Assembly: GCF_014649535.1 (NCBI RefSeq)
Contig: NZ_BMTF01000003.1
Location: 124,001-188,000 of the forward strand
Reading direction: 5' to 3'
Source: Streptomyces gelaticus
GTDB lineage: Bacteria > Actinomycetota > Actinomycetes > Streptomycetales > Streptomycetaceae
Length of the DNA stretch: 64,000 nucleotides
The notes under the pieces are model-generated. The model ran no database searches. It was not told the DNA's origin and saw only the letters and a list, made by a program, of their open reading frames with translations. Every line of letters starts with the position of its first letter. Position 1 is the stretch's first letter. Shown here one piece after another: positions 1 to 9,044 of the stretch. Made by a program: the position numbers and the translations under genes.

Positions 1-723
1 ACGGCCGTCGTCTGCACCACGTGCAGCGGCGAGGGCGCCGCCCCCGGCACCTCCGCCCAGACCTGTGACATGTGCCGCGGTCGCGGTGAGGTCTCCCAGG
101 TCACCCGTTCCTTCCTCGGCCAGGTCATGACCTCGCGGCCCTGCCCGCAGTGCCAGGGCTTCGGGACGGTCGTGCCGACCCCGTGCCCGGAGTGCGCCGG
201 CGACGGCCGCATCCGGTCGCGGCGCACGCTCACCGTGAAGATCCCCGCCGGTGTCGACAACGGCACCCGCATCCAGCTCGCGGGCGAGGGCGAGGTCGGC
301 CCCGGCGGCGGCCCGGCCGGCGATCTGTACGTGGAGATCCACGAGCTCTCGCACGCGGTGTTCCAGCGCCGCGGCGACGATCTGCACTGCACGGTCACCA
401 TCCCCATGACGGCGGGCGCGCTCGGCACCAAGGTGCCGCTGGAGACGCTCGACGGCCTGGAGGAGGTCGACATCCGGCCGGGCACCCAGTCCGGCCAGTC
501 GGTCCCGCTGCACGGGCGCGGCATCACGCATCTGCGGGGCGGCGGGCGCGGCGACCTGATCGTGCACGTCGAGGTGACGACCCCGACGAAGCTGGACCCG
601 GAGCAGGAGCGACTGCTGCGGGACCTGGCGAAGATGCGCAACGAGGAGCGGCCCACCGGCCAGTTCCAGCCCGGCCAGCAGGGGCTGTTCTCCCGGCTGA
701 AGGACGCCTTCAACGGCCGCTGA
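1..723 (+). CDS. dnaJ: Chaperone protein DnaJ, C-terminal part (5' end outside window)
   Basis: Hsp40 co-chaperone that delivers unfolded clients to DnaK and stimulates its ATPase. The reading frame is open from base 1, so the J domain and Gly-rich linker lie upstream of the window. All four zinc-finger repeats are visible (CTTCSGEG, CDMCRGRG, CPQCQGFG, CPECAGDG), followed by the two beta-barrel client-binding domains and a C-terminal dimerisation tail. Streptomyces carry two dnaJ genes. The next genes (nitronate monooxygenase, rsmE) match what I recall downstream of the hrcA-linked dnaJ2, so the missing upstream neighbour is probably hrcA. A strong hairpin terminator follows the stop codon. 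Confidence 0.95.
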   Translation, partial: TAVVCTTCSGEGAAPGTSAQTCDMCRGRGEVSQVTRSFLGQVMTSRPCPQCQGFGTVVPTPCPECAGDGRIRSRRTLTVKIPAGVDNGTRIQLAGEGEVGPGGGPAGDLYVEIHELSHAVFQRRGDDLHCTVTIPMTAGALGTKVPLETLDGLEEVDIRPGTQSGQSVPLHGRGITHLRGGGRGDLIVHVEVTTPTKLDPEQERLLRDLAKMRNEERPTGQFQPGQQGLFSRLKDAFNGR

Positions 724-747
724 CCGGCCCCGCACACCGTTTCCGGA

Positions 748-786
748 CGCCGGACGGGCCCGCTCGGCGGGGCCGTCCGGCGTTTG
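748..786 (+). terminator. Rho-independent-type terminator after dnaJ
   Basis: A 10-bp perfect inverted repeat (CGCCGGACGG at 748-757 and CCGTCCGGCG at 773-782) is followed by TTTG. It lies 25 nt after the dnaJ stop and before the next gene's own promoter-like element, so it probably ends the hrcA-dnaJ transcript. Confidence 0.75.
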
Positions 787-834
787 AGTACAAAGCGGAC
801 CCCTCCCACGCGCCCCGCGCGGCGCCGGACGTGA

Positions 835-846
835 CACGATGCGGTC
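835..846 (+). promoter_or_regulatory. Candidate -10 for a leaderless mRNA (nitronate monooxygenase)
   Basis: CACGAT lies at 835-840 and ends 6 nt before the ATG at 847, with no Shine-Dalgarno sequence. No convincing -35 is seen. Confidence 0.4.
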
Positions 847-1920
847 ATGTCATCCGCGTTGACCGATCTCTGCCGGTATCCGATCGTGCAGGCCCCGATG
901 GCGGGCGGCACGTCCGGTCCGCAGCTCGCCGCAGCCGTCTCCGAGGCGGGCGGGCTCGGTTTCCTGGCCGCCGGGTACAAGACGGCCGACGGTATGTACA
1001 ACGAGATCAAACAGCTGCGCGGGCTGACCGGTCAGCCCTTCGGCGTGAATCTCTTCATGCCGCAGCCGGCGCTCGCCGACCCGAGCGCCGTGGAGGTGTA
1101 CCGGCATCAGCTCGCGGGCGAGGCCGCCTGGTACGAGACCCCGCTCGGCGATCCGGACTCCGGCGGCGACGACAACTACGACGCCAAACTCGCCATCCTG
1201 CTGGAGGACCCGGTCCCGGCCGTCTCGTTCACCTTCGGCTGCCCGACCCGCGACACCCTCGACGCGTTCGCCGGCGTCGGCACGTACACCGTCGTGACGG
1301 TCACCACCCCCGAGGAGGCCCAGGCCGCCCAGTGGGCGGGCGCCGACGCGGTCTGCGTCCAGGGCGTCGAGGCGGGCGGCCACCAGTCCACCCACCGCGA
1401 CGACCCGCAGACCGACGGCGCCGGGATCGGGCTGCTCTCGCTGGTGTCCCAGGTCCGTGAGACCGTGCAGATCCCGATCGTCGCCACGGGCGGGCTGATG
1501 CGCGGCTCCCAGATCGCCGCGGTGCTGGCCGCGGGTGCGGAGGCGGCGCAGCTCGGCACGGCGTTCCTGGTCTGCCCCGAGTCGGGGGCGAGCCCGCTGC
1601 ACAAGCAGGCGCTGACCAACCCGCTGTTCGTACGGACCGCCCTGACCCGGGCGTTCTCCGGCCGCCCGGCCCGGGGCCTGGTCAACCGGTTCATGCGCGA
1701 GCACGGACCGTACGCCCCCGCCGCCTATCCCCAGGTCCACTATCTGACCGCCGGGCTGCGCAAGGCGGCGGCGAAGGCCGGGGACGCGCAGGGCATGGCC
1801 CTGTGGGCGGGCCAGGGGCACCGAATGGCACGCGAGCTGCCCGCGGGCCGGCTGGTCCGGCTGCTCGCCGAAGAACTGGACGCCGCACGGACGGCAGTGA
1901 GCACAGGGAGTACGCAGTGA
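847..1920 (+). CDS. Nitronate monooxygenase (2-nitropropane dioxygenase family)
   Basis: FMN-dependent TIM-barrel enzyme expected to oxidise alkyl nitronates such as propionate 3-nitronate to carbonyl compounds and nitrite, detoxifying a metabolic poison. The N-terminal APMAGGTSGPQLAAAVSEAG stretch and the AGGHQ motif (His about 179) are the family's FMN-binding and catalytic signatures. A phosphate-binding segment (ATGGLMRGSQIAAVLAAGA) follows. The length (357 aa) is normal. The ATG sits 6 nt after a -10-like hexamer with no ribosome binding site, which suggests a leaderless transcript. Its TGA overlaps the GTG of rsmE by 3 nt (GTGA), so the two are translationally coupled. The true substrate is not shown by sequence. 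Confidence 0.9.
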   Translation: MSSALTDLCRYPIVQAPMAGGTSGPQLAAAVSEAGGLGFLAAGYKTADGMYNEIKQLRGLTGQPFGVNLFMPQPALADPSAVEVYRHQLAGEAAWYETPLGDPDSGGDDNYDAKLAILLEDPVPAVSFTFGCPTRDTLDAFAGVGTYTVVTVTTPEEAQAAQWAGADAVCVQGVEAGGHQSTHRDDPQTDGAGIGLLSLVSQVRETVQIPIVATGGLMRGSQIAAVLAAGAEAAQLGTAFLVCPESGASPLHKQALTNPLFVRTALTRAFSGRPARGLVNRFMREHGPYAPAAYPQVHYLTAGLRKAAAKAGDAQGMALWAGQGHRMARELPAGRLVRLLAEELDAARTAVSTGSTQ

Positions 1921-2663
1921 CCGCACCGGTCTTCGTCGTCGAACAGGTCCCCGAGGGGCCCGAGTTCGTCCTGGAGGGACCCGAGGGCCGGCACGCCGTG
2001 TCGGTGAAGCGGCTGCGCGCCGGTGAGGAGGTCGTGCTCACCGACGGGCGCGGCCACTGGACCGAAGGCGTCGTCGGGGCCGCCGAGGGCAAGGACCGGC
2101 TCGTCCTCACCGGCCTGGGCGCGGTCCGGGAGGAGCCCGTGCCCGGGCCGCGCATCACCGTCGTCCAGGCCCTGCCCAAGGGCGACCGGGGCGAGGTCGC
2201 CGTGGAGACGATGACGGAGACCGGTGTCGACGCGATCGTGCCCTGGCAGGCGGCGCGCTGCATCACGCAGTGGAAGGGCGACCGCGGGCTCAAGTCCCTT
2301 GCCAAATGGCGCAACACCGCCCGGGAGGCGGGGAAGCAGTCCCGCCGGGTGCGCTTCCCCGAGGTGGCCGACGCGATGACGACCAAGCAGGTCGCCGCGC
2401 TCCTGGCCGCGGCGGACTTCGCCGCCGTGCTGCACGAGGACCGGGAGCACGACAGCGAGCCGCTGGCCACCGTACGGCTCCCCGCCCAGGGCGAGATCGT
2501 GCTCGTCGTGGGTCCCGAGGGCGGTGTGTCGCCGGACGAGCTGGCGGTCTTCGCCGCGGCAGGCGCCCGGACCTGCCGGCTCGGGGCGAGCGTCCTGCGT
2601 ACGTCGACGGCGGGCACGGCGGCGGCGGCACTGTTGCTGGGGCGCACCGGCCGCTGGTCGTGA
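1917..2663 (+). CDS. rsmE: 16S rRNA (uracil1498-N3)-methyltransferase RsmE
   Basis: SPOUT-class methyltransferase that adds the m3U1498 mark to 16S rRNA using S-adenosylmethionine. The start is taken as the GTG that overlaps the upstream stop codon (GTGA), giving 248 aa, the usual length. The frame stays open upstream, but that part has no family similarity. The C-terminal trefoil-knot motifs are clear: VVGPEGGVSPDEL, then LGASVLRTSTAGTAA, which bind the cofactor. The N-terminal PUA-like RNA-binding part (VFVVEQVPEGPEF) is also present. Coupled translation with the nitronate monooxygenase marks a two-gene operon. Confidence 0.93.
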   Translation: MTAPVFVVEQVPEGPEFVLEGPEGRHAVSVKRLRAGEEVVLTDGRGHWTEGVVGAAEGKDRLVLTGLGAVREEPVPGPRITVVQALPKGDRGEVAVETMTETGVDAIVPWQAARCITQWKGDRGLKSLAKWRNTAREAGKQSRRVRFPEVADAMTTKQVAALLAAADFAAVLHEDREHDSEPLATVRLPAQGEIVLVVGPEGGVSPDELAVFAAAGARTCRLGASVLRTSTAGTAAAALLLGRTGRWS

Positions 2664-2770
2664 CCTCGTTGTGAGCCCGCTGTGCGCCCCGGCGCGTACG
2701 ACGGAGCCGCCCGCGGTTCCGCCCGCAAGCCGTCTACCGTTTCACGGGCGAACGGTGGGAAGCTGCCCGT

Positions 2771-3298
2771 ATGGGGACATCGAGGGCATGGGCCCGGGGA
2801 AGAGAACGGCGCTTTCTGGCCGTGTCCGCACTTGTGGTCGCGGCGGGTGCCGTCGCCTGTGAGCCGGCGGGCGGACTGAATTCCGCGTCCATCGCCGTGA
2901 CCACCGACCAGGTCGGCACCGGCGCACTGGAGCGCAACGGGGTCGTCGTGCGATGGCTGAACTGCACCGCCGGGGTCGACGGGAACGGGATCGCGGCCGC
3001 CTCGCCCGCCGCCTCGGCCCGCCGGACCGCGGACGTCAACTGCACCGGCAAGACCGGGGGCGGCGAGGCCATCATGCTCACCGGCAAGGTCACCCAGGCG
3101 CTCAGCGGGCGGTGCGTGCGCGGCGATCTGACCGCGACGGCGGGTGGGAGGTCCGTCTTCCGGGCGGATGCGCTCGGCAACTGCGACGCCACCCCGTCGA
3201 CCGTCGTGGTCGACCCGCCGCCGGCCGGTGGCGGCGTCGGCTTCCGGCCGACGGTCACCGTCACGGTGACGGTGACCGAGAGGCCCATGGGCAAGTGA
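2771..3298 (+). CDS. Putative secreted protein or lipoprotein, function unknown
   Basis: 175-aa protein with an Arg-rich N-terminus, a hydrophobic stretch (FLAVSALVVAAGAVA) and Cys30 at a weak lipobox (AVAC), so it is probably exported and may be lipid-anchored. The mature part has four further Cys residues (in LNCTAG, VNCTGK, GRCVRG, LGNCDA), which could form two disulfides. The C-terminus is an alternating Thr-Val run, TVTVTVTVT, encoded by an almost palindromic DNA segment. I do not recognise a domain. It lies alone between rsmE and the tricorn protease gene and the ATG has only a weak upstream GGGA. Confidence 0.65.
   Translation: MGTSRAWARGRERRFLAVSALVVAAGAVACEPAGGLNSASIAVTTDQVGTGALERNGVVVRWLNCTAGVDGNGIAAASPAASARRTADVNCTGKTGGGEAIMLTGKVTQALSGRCVRGDLTATAGGRSVFRADALGNCDATPSTVVVDPPPAGGGVGFRPTVTVTVTVTERPMGK
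3252..3278 (+). repeat. Inverted repeat inside the 3' end of the putative lipoprotein gene
   Basis: 10-bp arms CGGTCACCGT (3252-3261) and ACGGTGACCG (3269-3278) with a 7-nt loop. The repeat encodes the Thr-Val run and could also serve as a 3' mRNA hairpin. Confidence 0.6.
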
Positions 3299-3341
3299 GC
3301 CCGGCGGCGTTCCGCGGCCCGTCGCACTCCGGCCAACCCGG

Positions 3342-3370
3342 TTACGCAGAGCAGGGCCGCGGCCTAGGGT
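3342..3370 (+). promoter_or_regulatory. Promoter for leaderless tricorn protease mRNA
   Basis: TTACGC (3342-3347), a 17-bp spacer and TAGGGT (3365-3370). The GTG at 3378 comes 7 nt later, where transcription would begin. Confidence 0.65.
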
Positions 3371-3377
3371 GAGCGGT

Positions 3378-6300
3378 GTGACACAGCTTGCCTACCTCCG
3401 ATACCCCCATGTCCAGGGCGATTCGATCGCCTTCACCGCCGAGGACGATGTCTGGCTGGCGCCGCTGGACGGCGGCCGGGCCTGGCGCGTCAGTGCCGAC
3501 AACCGGCCTGTCACCGGCCCCCGGATATCACCCGACGGGACCCGGGTCGCCTGGACGTCCACCCGGGACGGGGTGCCCGAGGTGCACATCGCGCCGGCCG
3601 GCGGCGGCCCCTCGGAGCGGCTCACCTACTGGGGCGACGAACGGACCGCCGTCCACGGCTGGACGCCCGGGGGCGAGGTGCTGGTCGTCAGCGCCCAGGG
3701 GCAGGCGTCGCACCGGCGCACCTGGGCCAGGGCCGTCCCGGTCGACGGCGGTCCCGCCCGGACCCTGCCGTACGGGCCGGTCGGATCGCTCGCGTACGGG
3801 CCCGGCGGCCGGGTCCTGCTGCTCTCGGTCACGATGGGGCGCGAGGCCGCCACCTGGAAGCGCTACCGGGGCGGCACGGCAGGCAAGTTGTGGATCGAGC
3901 AGGAGCCCCCGGCGGACGGACCGGCGGAGTTCGTCCGGCTCCACGCGGAGCTCGACGGGAACATCGAGTGCCCGATGTGGGTGGGGGAGCGGATCGCCTT
4001 CCTCTCCGACCACGAAGGCGTCGGCGCGCTCTACTCCTCGCTCCCGGACGGCTCCGACCTGCGCCGCCACACCGGCGTCGACGGCTTCTACGCCCGCCAC
4101 GCGACCACCGACGGCACCCGTGTCACCTACGCCTCGGCCGGTGAACTCTGGCTGCTGGACGGCCTGGAGGGCGACGCTTCCCGCCGCCTCGACATCCGGC
4201 TCGGCGGCCAGCGCACGGACCTCCAGCCGCACTCCGTGCACGCCGCCGGCCACCTCGACTCCGCCTCCCCGGACCGCACCGGCCGCGGCAGCGCCGTCGG
4301 GACACGCGGCGCCGTCCACTGGGTCACCCACCACGGGGGCCCGGCCCGCGTGCTCGCCGCGGAACCGGGCGTACGGGCCCGGCTGCCCCGCACCTTCCAG
4401 GCCGACGGCGACCAGCACGTCGTCTGGGTCACCGACGCCGAGGGCGACGACGCCCTGGAGTGCGCACCCGCCACCGGCACCGCCCCCGGCGCCGCACCGC
4501 GACGCCTCGCCGCGGGCCGCATCGGCAGGGTCCTGGACCTCGCCCCGTCCCCCGACGGCAGCCGGTTCGCCGTCGCCGCGCACGACGGGCGGGTCCTGAT
4601 CGTCGAGCGGGAGAGCGGCGAGGTCCACGAGGTGGACCGCAGCGAGCACGGCGACGCCTCCGGCCTCGTCTTCTCACCCGACTCCTCCTGGCTCGCCTGG
4701 TCCCACCCCGGGCCCGAGCCGCTCAGCCAGCTCAAGCTCGCGCACCTCGCCGATCTCTCGGTCACCGAGGCCACCCCGCTGCGCTTCCGGGACTTCTCCC
4801 CGGCGTTCACCGGCGACGGCAAGCACCTCGCGTTCCTCTCCGAGCGGTCCTTCGACCCGGTCTACGACGCCCATGTCTTCGACCTGGCGTTCATCGGTGC
4901 CTGCCGCCCGCATCTGCTGACGCTCGCCGCCACCACGCCCTCCCCGTTCGGGCCGCAGCGCCACGGCCGCCCGACGGAGAAGGAGAAGGGCGGCGGCGAG
5001 GGCGACCAGGACAACCCGACCGCGCTGCCCGTCACCCGCATCGACCTCGAAGGGCTCGCCGACCGGATCCTGCCGCTGCCCGTCGGGGCCGCCAACTGCT
5101 CCACGCTGCGGGCCGCGAAGGACGGGCTGCTGTGGCTGTGCCACCCGGTGACCGGGGTGCTCGGAACGAGCGGCGCCACCCCCGACTCCGGGCGGCCCGA
5201 GACCGTGCTGGAGCGGTTCGACCTGGAGAAGCTGCGCTGCGAGGAACTCGCCTCGGACGTCAGTGACTTCGCGGTCAGCGGGGACGGCAGGCGGGTCGTC
5301 CTGCACACCCGGGGCAAGCTGCGCGTCGTGCCGTCCGACAGCCATGTCGCCGCCGACGACGAGGACGGCGGCAGCGACGGCGGCGTCACCGTCGATCTCT
5401 CCCGGATCCGGCGGACCCTCGAACCGGCCGCCGAATGGCGCCAGATGTACGACGAGGCCGGGCGCATCATGCGGGACAACTTCTGGCGCCCCGACATGGG
5501 AGGCCTCGACTGGGACGGGGTCCTGGAGCGCTACCGCCCGGTGCTGGAACGGGTCGCCACCCACGACGACCTGATGGACCTGCTGTGGGAGGTGCAGGGG
5601 GAGCTCGGCACCTCGCACGCCTATGTGGTGCCGCCCGGTGGATGGCGCGACGACTCGGCCCGGCAGGGGCTGCTCGGCGCGGACATCTCCCGTACGGAGG
5701 CGGGCAGTTGGCGCATCGACCGGATCCTGCCGTCCGAGACCTCCGACCCGGAGGCCCGCTCGCCGCTCGCCGCGCCCGGGGTGGCGGTGCGCTCCGGGGA
5801 CACGATCCTCGCCGTCGACGGCTGCCCGGTCGACCCGGTGACCGGGCCCGGCCCGCTGCTCACCGGCTCGGCGGACAAGCCGGTCGAGCTGACGGTCTCT
5901 CCGGTGGACGGCGGCGACCCCCGCCATGTCGTCGTCGTACCCCTCGCCGACGAGGAGGCGCTGCGCTACCACGCGTGGGTCGCGGACCGGCGGGCGTATG
6001 TGCACGAGCGCTCCGGCGGGCGCCTCGGCTACCTCCACGTCCCCGACATGGTCGGCTCGGGCTGGGCGCAGCTCCACCGCGATCTGCGGGTCGAAGTGGC
6101 CCGTGAGGGGCTGGTCGTGGACGTCCGGGAGAACCGCGGCGGCCACACCTCACAGCTGATCGTGGAGAAGCTCGCCCGCCGCGTCGTCGGCTGGGACATG
6201 CCGCGCGGCAGGCGGCCCTTCAGCTACCCGCAGGACGCGCCGCGCGGGCCGGTGGTCGCCGTGGCCAACGAGTTCTCCGGCTCGGACGGCGACGTCGTGA

Positions 6301-6620
6301 ACGCCGCGATCAAGGCGCTGGGCATCGGGACGGTCGTCGGCACCCGGACCTGGGGCGGCGTGGTCGGCATCGACGGCCGGTACCGGCTGGTGGACGGGAC
6401 ATCGGTCACCCAGCCCAAGTTCGCGTTCTGGCTGGAGGGTTACGGCTGGGGTGTGGAGAACCACGGGGTCGATCCCGATGTCGAGGTCGTGATGACGCCG
6501 CAGGACCATGTGGCGGGGCGGGATCCGCAGCTGGACGAGGCGATCCGGATCGCGCTGGCGTCACTGGCACGGACACCGGCGAAGCGGGCGCCGGAGCTGC
6601 CGGAACTGCCGGGGGCATAG
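3378..6620 (+). CDS. Tricorn protease homolog (S41 family serine protease)
   Basis: Large cytosolic protease expected to trim peptides released by the proteasome or other ATP-dependent proteases. Domain order: N-terminal beta-propeller repeats (roughly residues 10-550, with WD/TolB-like blades such as ISPDGTRVAW), a helical core region, a PDZ domain (about 770-850) and the S41 catalytic region. The Thermoplasma tricorn catalytic residues can be matched, numbering from the upstream GTG at 3369: Ser749-His750 (GTSHAY), nucleophile Ser972-Asp973 (FSGSDGD) and Glu1030 (GVENHG). I place the start at GTG 3378, 3 codons later, because GTG 3369 overlaps the -10 box and 3378 fits leaderless initiation. 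Length is about 1080 aa, normal for actinobacterial homologs. Confidence 0.93.
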   Translation: MTQLAYLRYPHVQGDSIAFTAEDDVWLAPLDGGRAWRVSADNRPVTGPRISPDGTRVAWTSTRDGVPEVHIAPAGGGPSERLTYWGDERTAVHGWTPGGEVLVVSAQGQASHRRTWARAVPVDGGPARTLPYGPVGSLAYGPGGRVLLLSVTMGREAATWKRYRGGTAGKLWIEQEPPADGPAEFVRLHAELDGNIECPMWVGERIAFLSDHEGVGALYSSLPDGSDLRRHTGVDGFYARHATTDGTRVTYASAGELWLLDGLEGDASRRLDIRLGGQRTDLQPHSVHAAGHLDSASPDRTGRGSAVGTRGAVHWVTHHGGPARVLAAEPGVRARLPRTFQADGDQHVVWVTDAEGDDALECAPATGTAPGAAPRRLAAGRIGRVLDLAPSPDGSRFAVAAHDGRVLIVERESGEVHEVDRSEHGDASGLVFSPDSSWLAWSHPGPEPLSQLKLAHLADLSVTEATPLRFRDFSPAFTGDGKHLAFLSERSFDPVYDAHVFDLAFIGACRPHLLTLAATTPSPFGPQRHGRPTEKEKGGGEGDQDNPTALPVTRIDLEGLADRILPLPVGAANCSTLRAAKDGLLWLCHPVTGVLGTSGATPDSGRPETVLERFDLEKLRCEELASDVSDFAVSGDGRRVVLHTRGKLRVVPSDSHVAADDEDGGSDGGVTVDLSRIRRTLEPAAEWRQMYDEAGRIMRDNFWRPDMGGLDWDGVLERYRPVLERVATHDDLMDLLWEVQGELGTSHAYVVPPGGWRDDSARQGLLGADISRTEAGSWRIDRILPSETSDPEARSPLAAPGVAVRSGDTILAVDGCPVDPVTGPGPLLTGSADKPVELTVSPVDGGDPRHVVVVPLADEEALRYHAWVADRRAYVHERSGGRLGYLHVPDMVGSGWAQLHRDLRVEVAREGLVVDVRENRGGHTSQLIVEKLARRVVGWDMPRGRRPFSYPQDAPRGPVVAVANEFSGSDGDVVNAAIKALGIGTVVGTRTWGGVVGIDGRYRLVDGTSVTQPKFAFWLEGYGWGVENHGVDPDVEVVMTPQDHVAGRDPQLDEAIRIALASLARTPAKRAPELPELPGA

Positions 6621-6727
6621 GGGGAGCGGAGGCGGTGTGCCTGCGGCGGGCAGGGGAGCAACACCCGCCGCAGGCGGCCCGATAGCATGCGGTACAGCGA
6701 TCACCGTCAACCCGAGGAGCCGGCCCC

Positions 6728-7087
6728 ATGGCAGGAGAACCGCAGCCCGACTGCCTGTTCTGCAAGATCGTCTCGGGCGAGATCCCGGCAACCATCGTCC
6801 GCGAGACCGAGACCACCGTCGCCTTCCGGGACATCAACCCGCAGGCTCCCACCCACGTACTCGTCATCCCGCGCGTCCACCACCGTGACGCCGCCGCGCT
6901 CGCCGCCGCCGAGCCGGCGATCGCCGCCGACATACTGCAGGAGGCCGGGCGGGTCGCCGCCGACGAGAAGATCGTGGACACCGGGTACCGGGTCGTCTTC
7001 AACACCGGCTCCGGTGCCGGCCAGACCGTCTTCCATGCGCACGCCCATGTCCTGGGCGGCCGCGGACTGCAGTGGCCCCCCGGCTAG
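6728..7087 (+). CDS. HIT family protein (histidine-triad nucleotide hydrolase)
   Basis: 119-aa HINT-type purine nucleoside phosphoramidase fold. The histidine triad is HAHAHVLGG, with His103, His105 and His107, and the N-terminal CLFCKIVSGEIP carries the Cys pair (Cys9, Cys12) typical of zinc-binding HIT proteins. Such enzymes cleave AMP-NH2 or acyl-adenylates such as those made by aminoacyl-tRNA synthetases. The ATG is preceded by GAGGAGCCGGCCCC, a good ribosome binding site. Only 18 nt separate it from rnz, so the two are likely co-transcribed. Confidence 0.93.
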   Translation: MAGEPQPDCLFCKIVSGEIPATIVRETETTVAFRDINPQAPTHVLVIPRVHHRDAAALAAAEPAIAADILQEAGRVAADEKIVDTGYRVVFNTGSGAGQTVFHAHAHVLGGRGLQWPPG

Positions 7088-7105
7088 AGCGGCCGGTCGC
7101 ACACC

Positions 7106-8014
7106 GTGTCCGTACGCGAACTCGTGGTCCTCGGCACCGCCAGCCAGGTCCCGACCAGGCACCGCAACCACAACGGCTATCTGCTGCGCTGGGACGGCGA
7201 GGGCATCCTCTTCGACCCCGGTGAGGGCACCCAGCGCCAGATGCTGCGGGCCGGTGTCGCCGCGCACGACATCGACCGGATCTGCGTCACGCACTTCCAC
7301 GGCGACCACTCGCTGGGCCTGGCCGGGGTGATCCAGCGGATCAACCTCGACCAGGTCCCGCACCCGGTCACCGCTCACTACCCGGCGAGCGGGCAGCAGT
7401 TCTTCGAACGGCTGCGGTACGCCACCGCCTACCGCGAGTCCGTGGAGCTGACCGAGGCCCCGGTCACCGCCGACGGGGCGCTCGCCACCACCGACGCGTA
7501 CACGCTCAGCGCCCACCTGCTCTCGCACCCCGTCGAGTCGTACGGCTACCGGCTCGTCGAGCCCGACGGGCGACGCATGCTGCCCGAGAAGCTCGCCGCG
7601 CACGGCATCAAGGGCCCGGACGTCGGCCGGATCCAGCGCGAGGGCGCCCTCGGCGGCGTCACGCTCGACGACGTCTCCGAGCGCAGGCGCGGCCAGCGGT
7701 TCGCGTTCATCATGGACACGAGGCTCTGCGAGGGCGTGCATGTGCTCGCCGAGGGCTGCGACCTGCTGGTCATCGAGTCGACCTTCCTGGACGAGGACGA
7801 ACGGCTCGCCACCGAACACGGCCATCTGACCGCCGGTCAGGCGGCCCGGGTGGCCCGGGACGCGGGCGTACGGCACCTCGTGCTGACGCACTTCTCGCAG
7901 CGGTACGACGACCCGGCCGCCTTCGAGACCCAGGCCCGCGCGGCGGGGTACGAGGGCGAACTGACCGTCGCCCAGGACCTCGGCCGGGTCCCCGTGCCGA
8001 CCCGGCACCTCTGA
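7106..8014 (+). CDS. rnz: Ribonuclease Z (tRNA 3' processing endonuclease)
   Basis: Metallo-beta-lactamase-fold endonuclease that removes the 3' trailer from tRNA precursors. The zinc-binding motif HFHGDH (His63, His65, Asp67, His68) is complete, and further ligands appear in [20 protein letters not shown] and LTHFSQRY. The length (302 aa) matches the bacterial short form. The GTG start follows the HIT gene by 18 nt. Placement between a HIT protein and a deaminase is usual in Streptomyces and says little about regulation. Confidence 0.93.
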   Translation: MSVRELVVLGTASQVPTRHRNHNGYLLRWDGEGILFDPGEGTQRQMLRAGVAAHDIDRICVTHFHGDHSLGLAGVIQRINLDQVPHPVTAHYPASGQQFFERLRYATAYRESVELTEAPVTADGALATTDAYTLSAHLLSHPVESYGYRLVEPDGRRMLPEKLAAHGIKGPDVGRIQREGALGGVTLDDVSERRRGQRFAFIMDTRLCEGVHVLAEGCDLLVIESTFLDEDERLATEHGHLTAGQAARVARDAGVRHLVLTHFSQRYDDPAAFETQARAAGYEGELTVAQDLGRVPVPTRHL

Positions 8015-8051
8015 ACACATCGGCACCACTGTCTGTGAGCGTGAAAAACCC

Positions 8052-9044
8052 GTGCATCTCCCCAAAGCCGAACTCCACCTCCACATCGAGGGCACCCTCG
8101 AACCCGAACCGGCCTTCGCGCTCGCCCGGCGCAACGGCGTGCGGCTGCCGTACGCGGACACCGAGGAGCTCCGCACCGCCTACCTCTTCGAGGACCTGCA
8201 GAGCTTCCTGGACCTGTACTACGCGCTGATGGCGGTGCTCCGGACCGAGGAGGACTTCGAGGAGCTCGCCGACGCGTATCTCGCCCGCGCCGCCGCGCAG
8301 GGCGTCAGACACGCGGAGATCTTCTTCGACCCGCAGGCGCACACCGCCCGCGGCGTCCCGATCGGCACCGTCGTCGAGGGGCTCGGCCGGGCGCTGGACC
8401 GCAGCGAGGAGAAGCACGGCATCTCCACCCAGCTGATCATGTGCTTCCTGCGTGACCAGTCGGCCGAGTCGGCGCTGCGGACCCTGGAGGCGGCGAAGCC
8501 GTATCTGCACCGGATCAGCGCGGTCGGCCTCGACTCGGCGGAGGTCGGCCACCCGCCCGCCAAGTTCCGCGAGGTGTACGAGGCGGCCGCGGCGCTCGGG
8601 CTGCGCAAGGTCGCCCACGCGGGCGAGGAGGGCCCGCCCGAGTACATCCGGGAGGCCCTGGACGTCCTCGGGGTGGAGCGCATCGACCACGGGCTGCGCT
8701 GCATGGAGGACCCGGAGCTGGTGAAGCGGCTGGTCGCGGACCGGGTGCCGCTCACCCTCTGCCCGCTGTCCAACGTCCGGCTGCGGGCCGTCGACACCCT
8801 GGAGGAGCACCCGCTGCGGGCCATGATGGCCGCCGGACTGCTCTGCACCGTGAACTCCGACGACCCCGCCTACTTCGGCGGATACGTAGGGGACACCTTC
8901 CACGCCGTCCACGGGGCGCTCGGCCTGGACCACGAGCAGTTGCGCACACTGGCCCGCAACTCCTTCGAGGCGGCCTTCCTCGACCACGACGAGGAGCGCA
9001 GGGCGCGCTATCTGGCCGAGGTCGAGGCGTACGCGTTCGACTGA
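8052..9044 (+). CDS. Adenosine deaminase family protein, possibly adenine deaminase
   Basis: Zinc-dependent amidohydrolase of the adenosine deaminase superfamily, 330 aa. The metal ligands are seen in HLHIEGT (His9, His11), the HAGEEG loop and the C-terminal SDDPAYFGGY motif. The SDDPAYFGGY form resembles the adenine-specific branch more than true adenosine deaminases, so adenine or a 6-aminopurine may be the substrate, giving hypoxanthine plus ammonia for purine salvage. This rests on remembered family signatures. The GTG start (GTGCATCTCCCC) gives the conserved N-terminus. The 3' end overlaps the convergent MFS gene by 37 nt. Confidence 0.85.
   Translation: MHLPKAELHLHIEGTLEPEPAFALARRNGVRLPYADTEELRTAYLFEDLQSFLDLYYALMAVLRTEEDFEELADAYLARAAAQGVRHAEIFFDPQAHTARGVPIGTVVEGLGRALDRSEEKHGISTQLIMCFLRDQSAESALRTLEAAKPYLHRISAVGLDSAEVGHPPAKFREVYEAAAALGLRKVAHAGEEGPPEYIREALDVLGVERIDHGLRCMEDPELVKRLVADRVPLTLCPLSNVRLRAVDTLEEHPLRAMMAAGLLCTVNSDDPAYFGGYVGDTFHAVHGALGLDHEQLRTLARNSFEAAFLDHDEERRARYLAEVEAYAFD

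Noticed and set aside
1803..1916. Upstream extension of rsmE
   Set aside because: It overlaps the end of the nitronate monooxygenase gene and lacks family similarity; the coupled GTG at 1917 gives the normal length.
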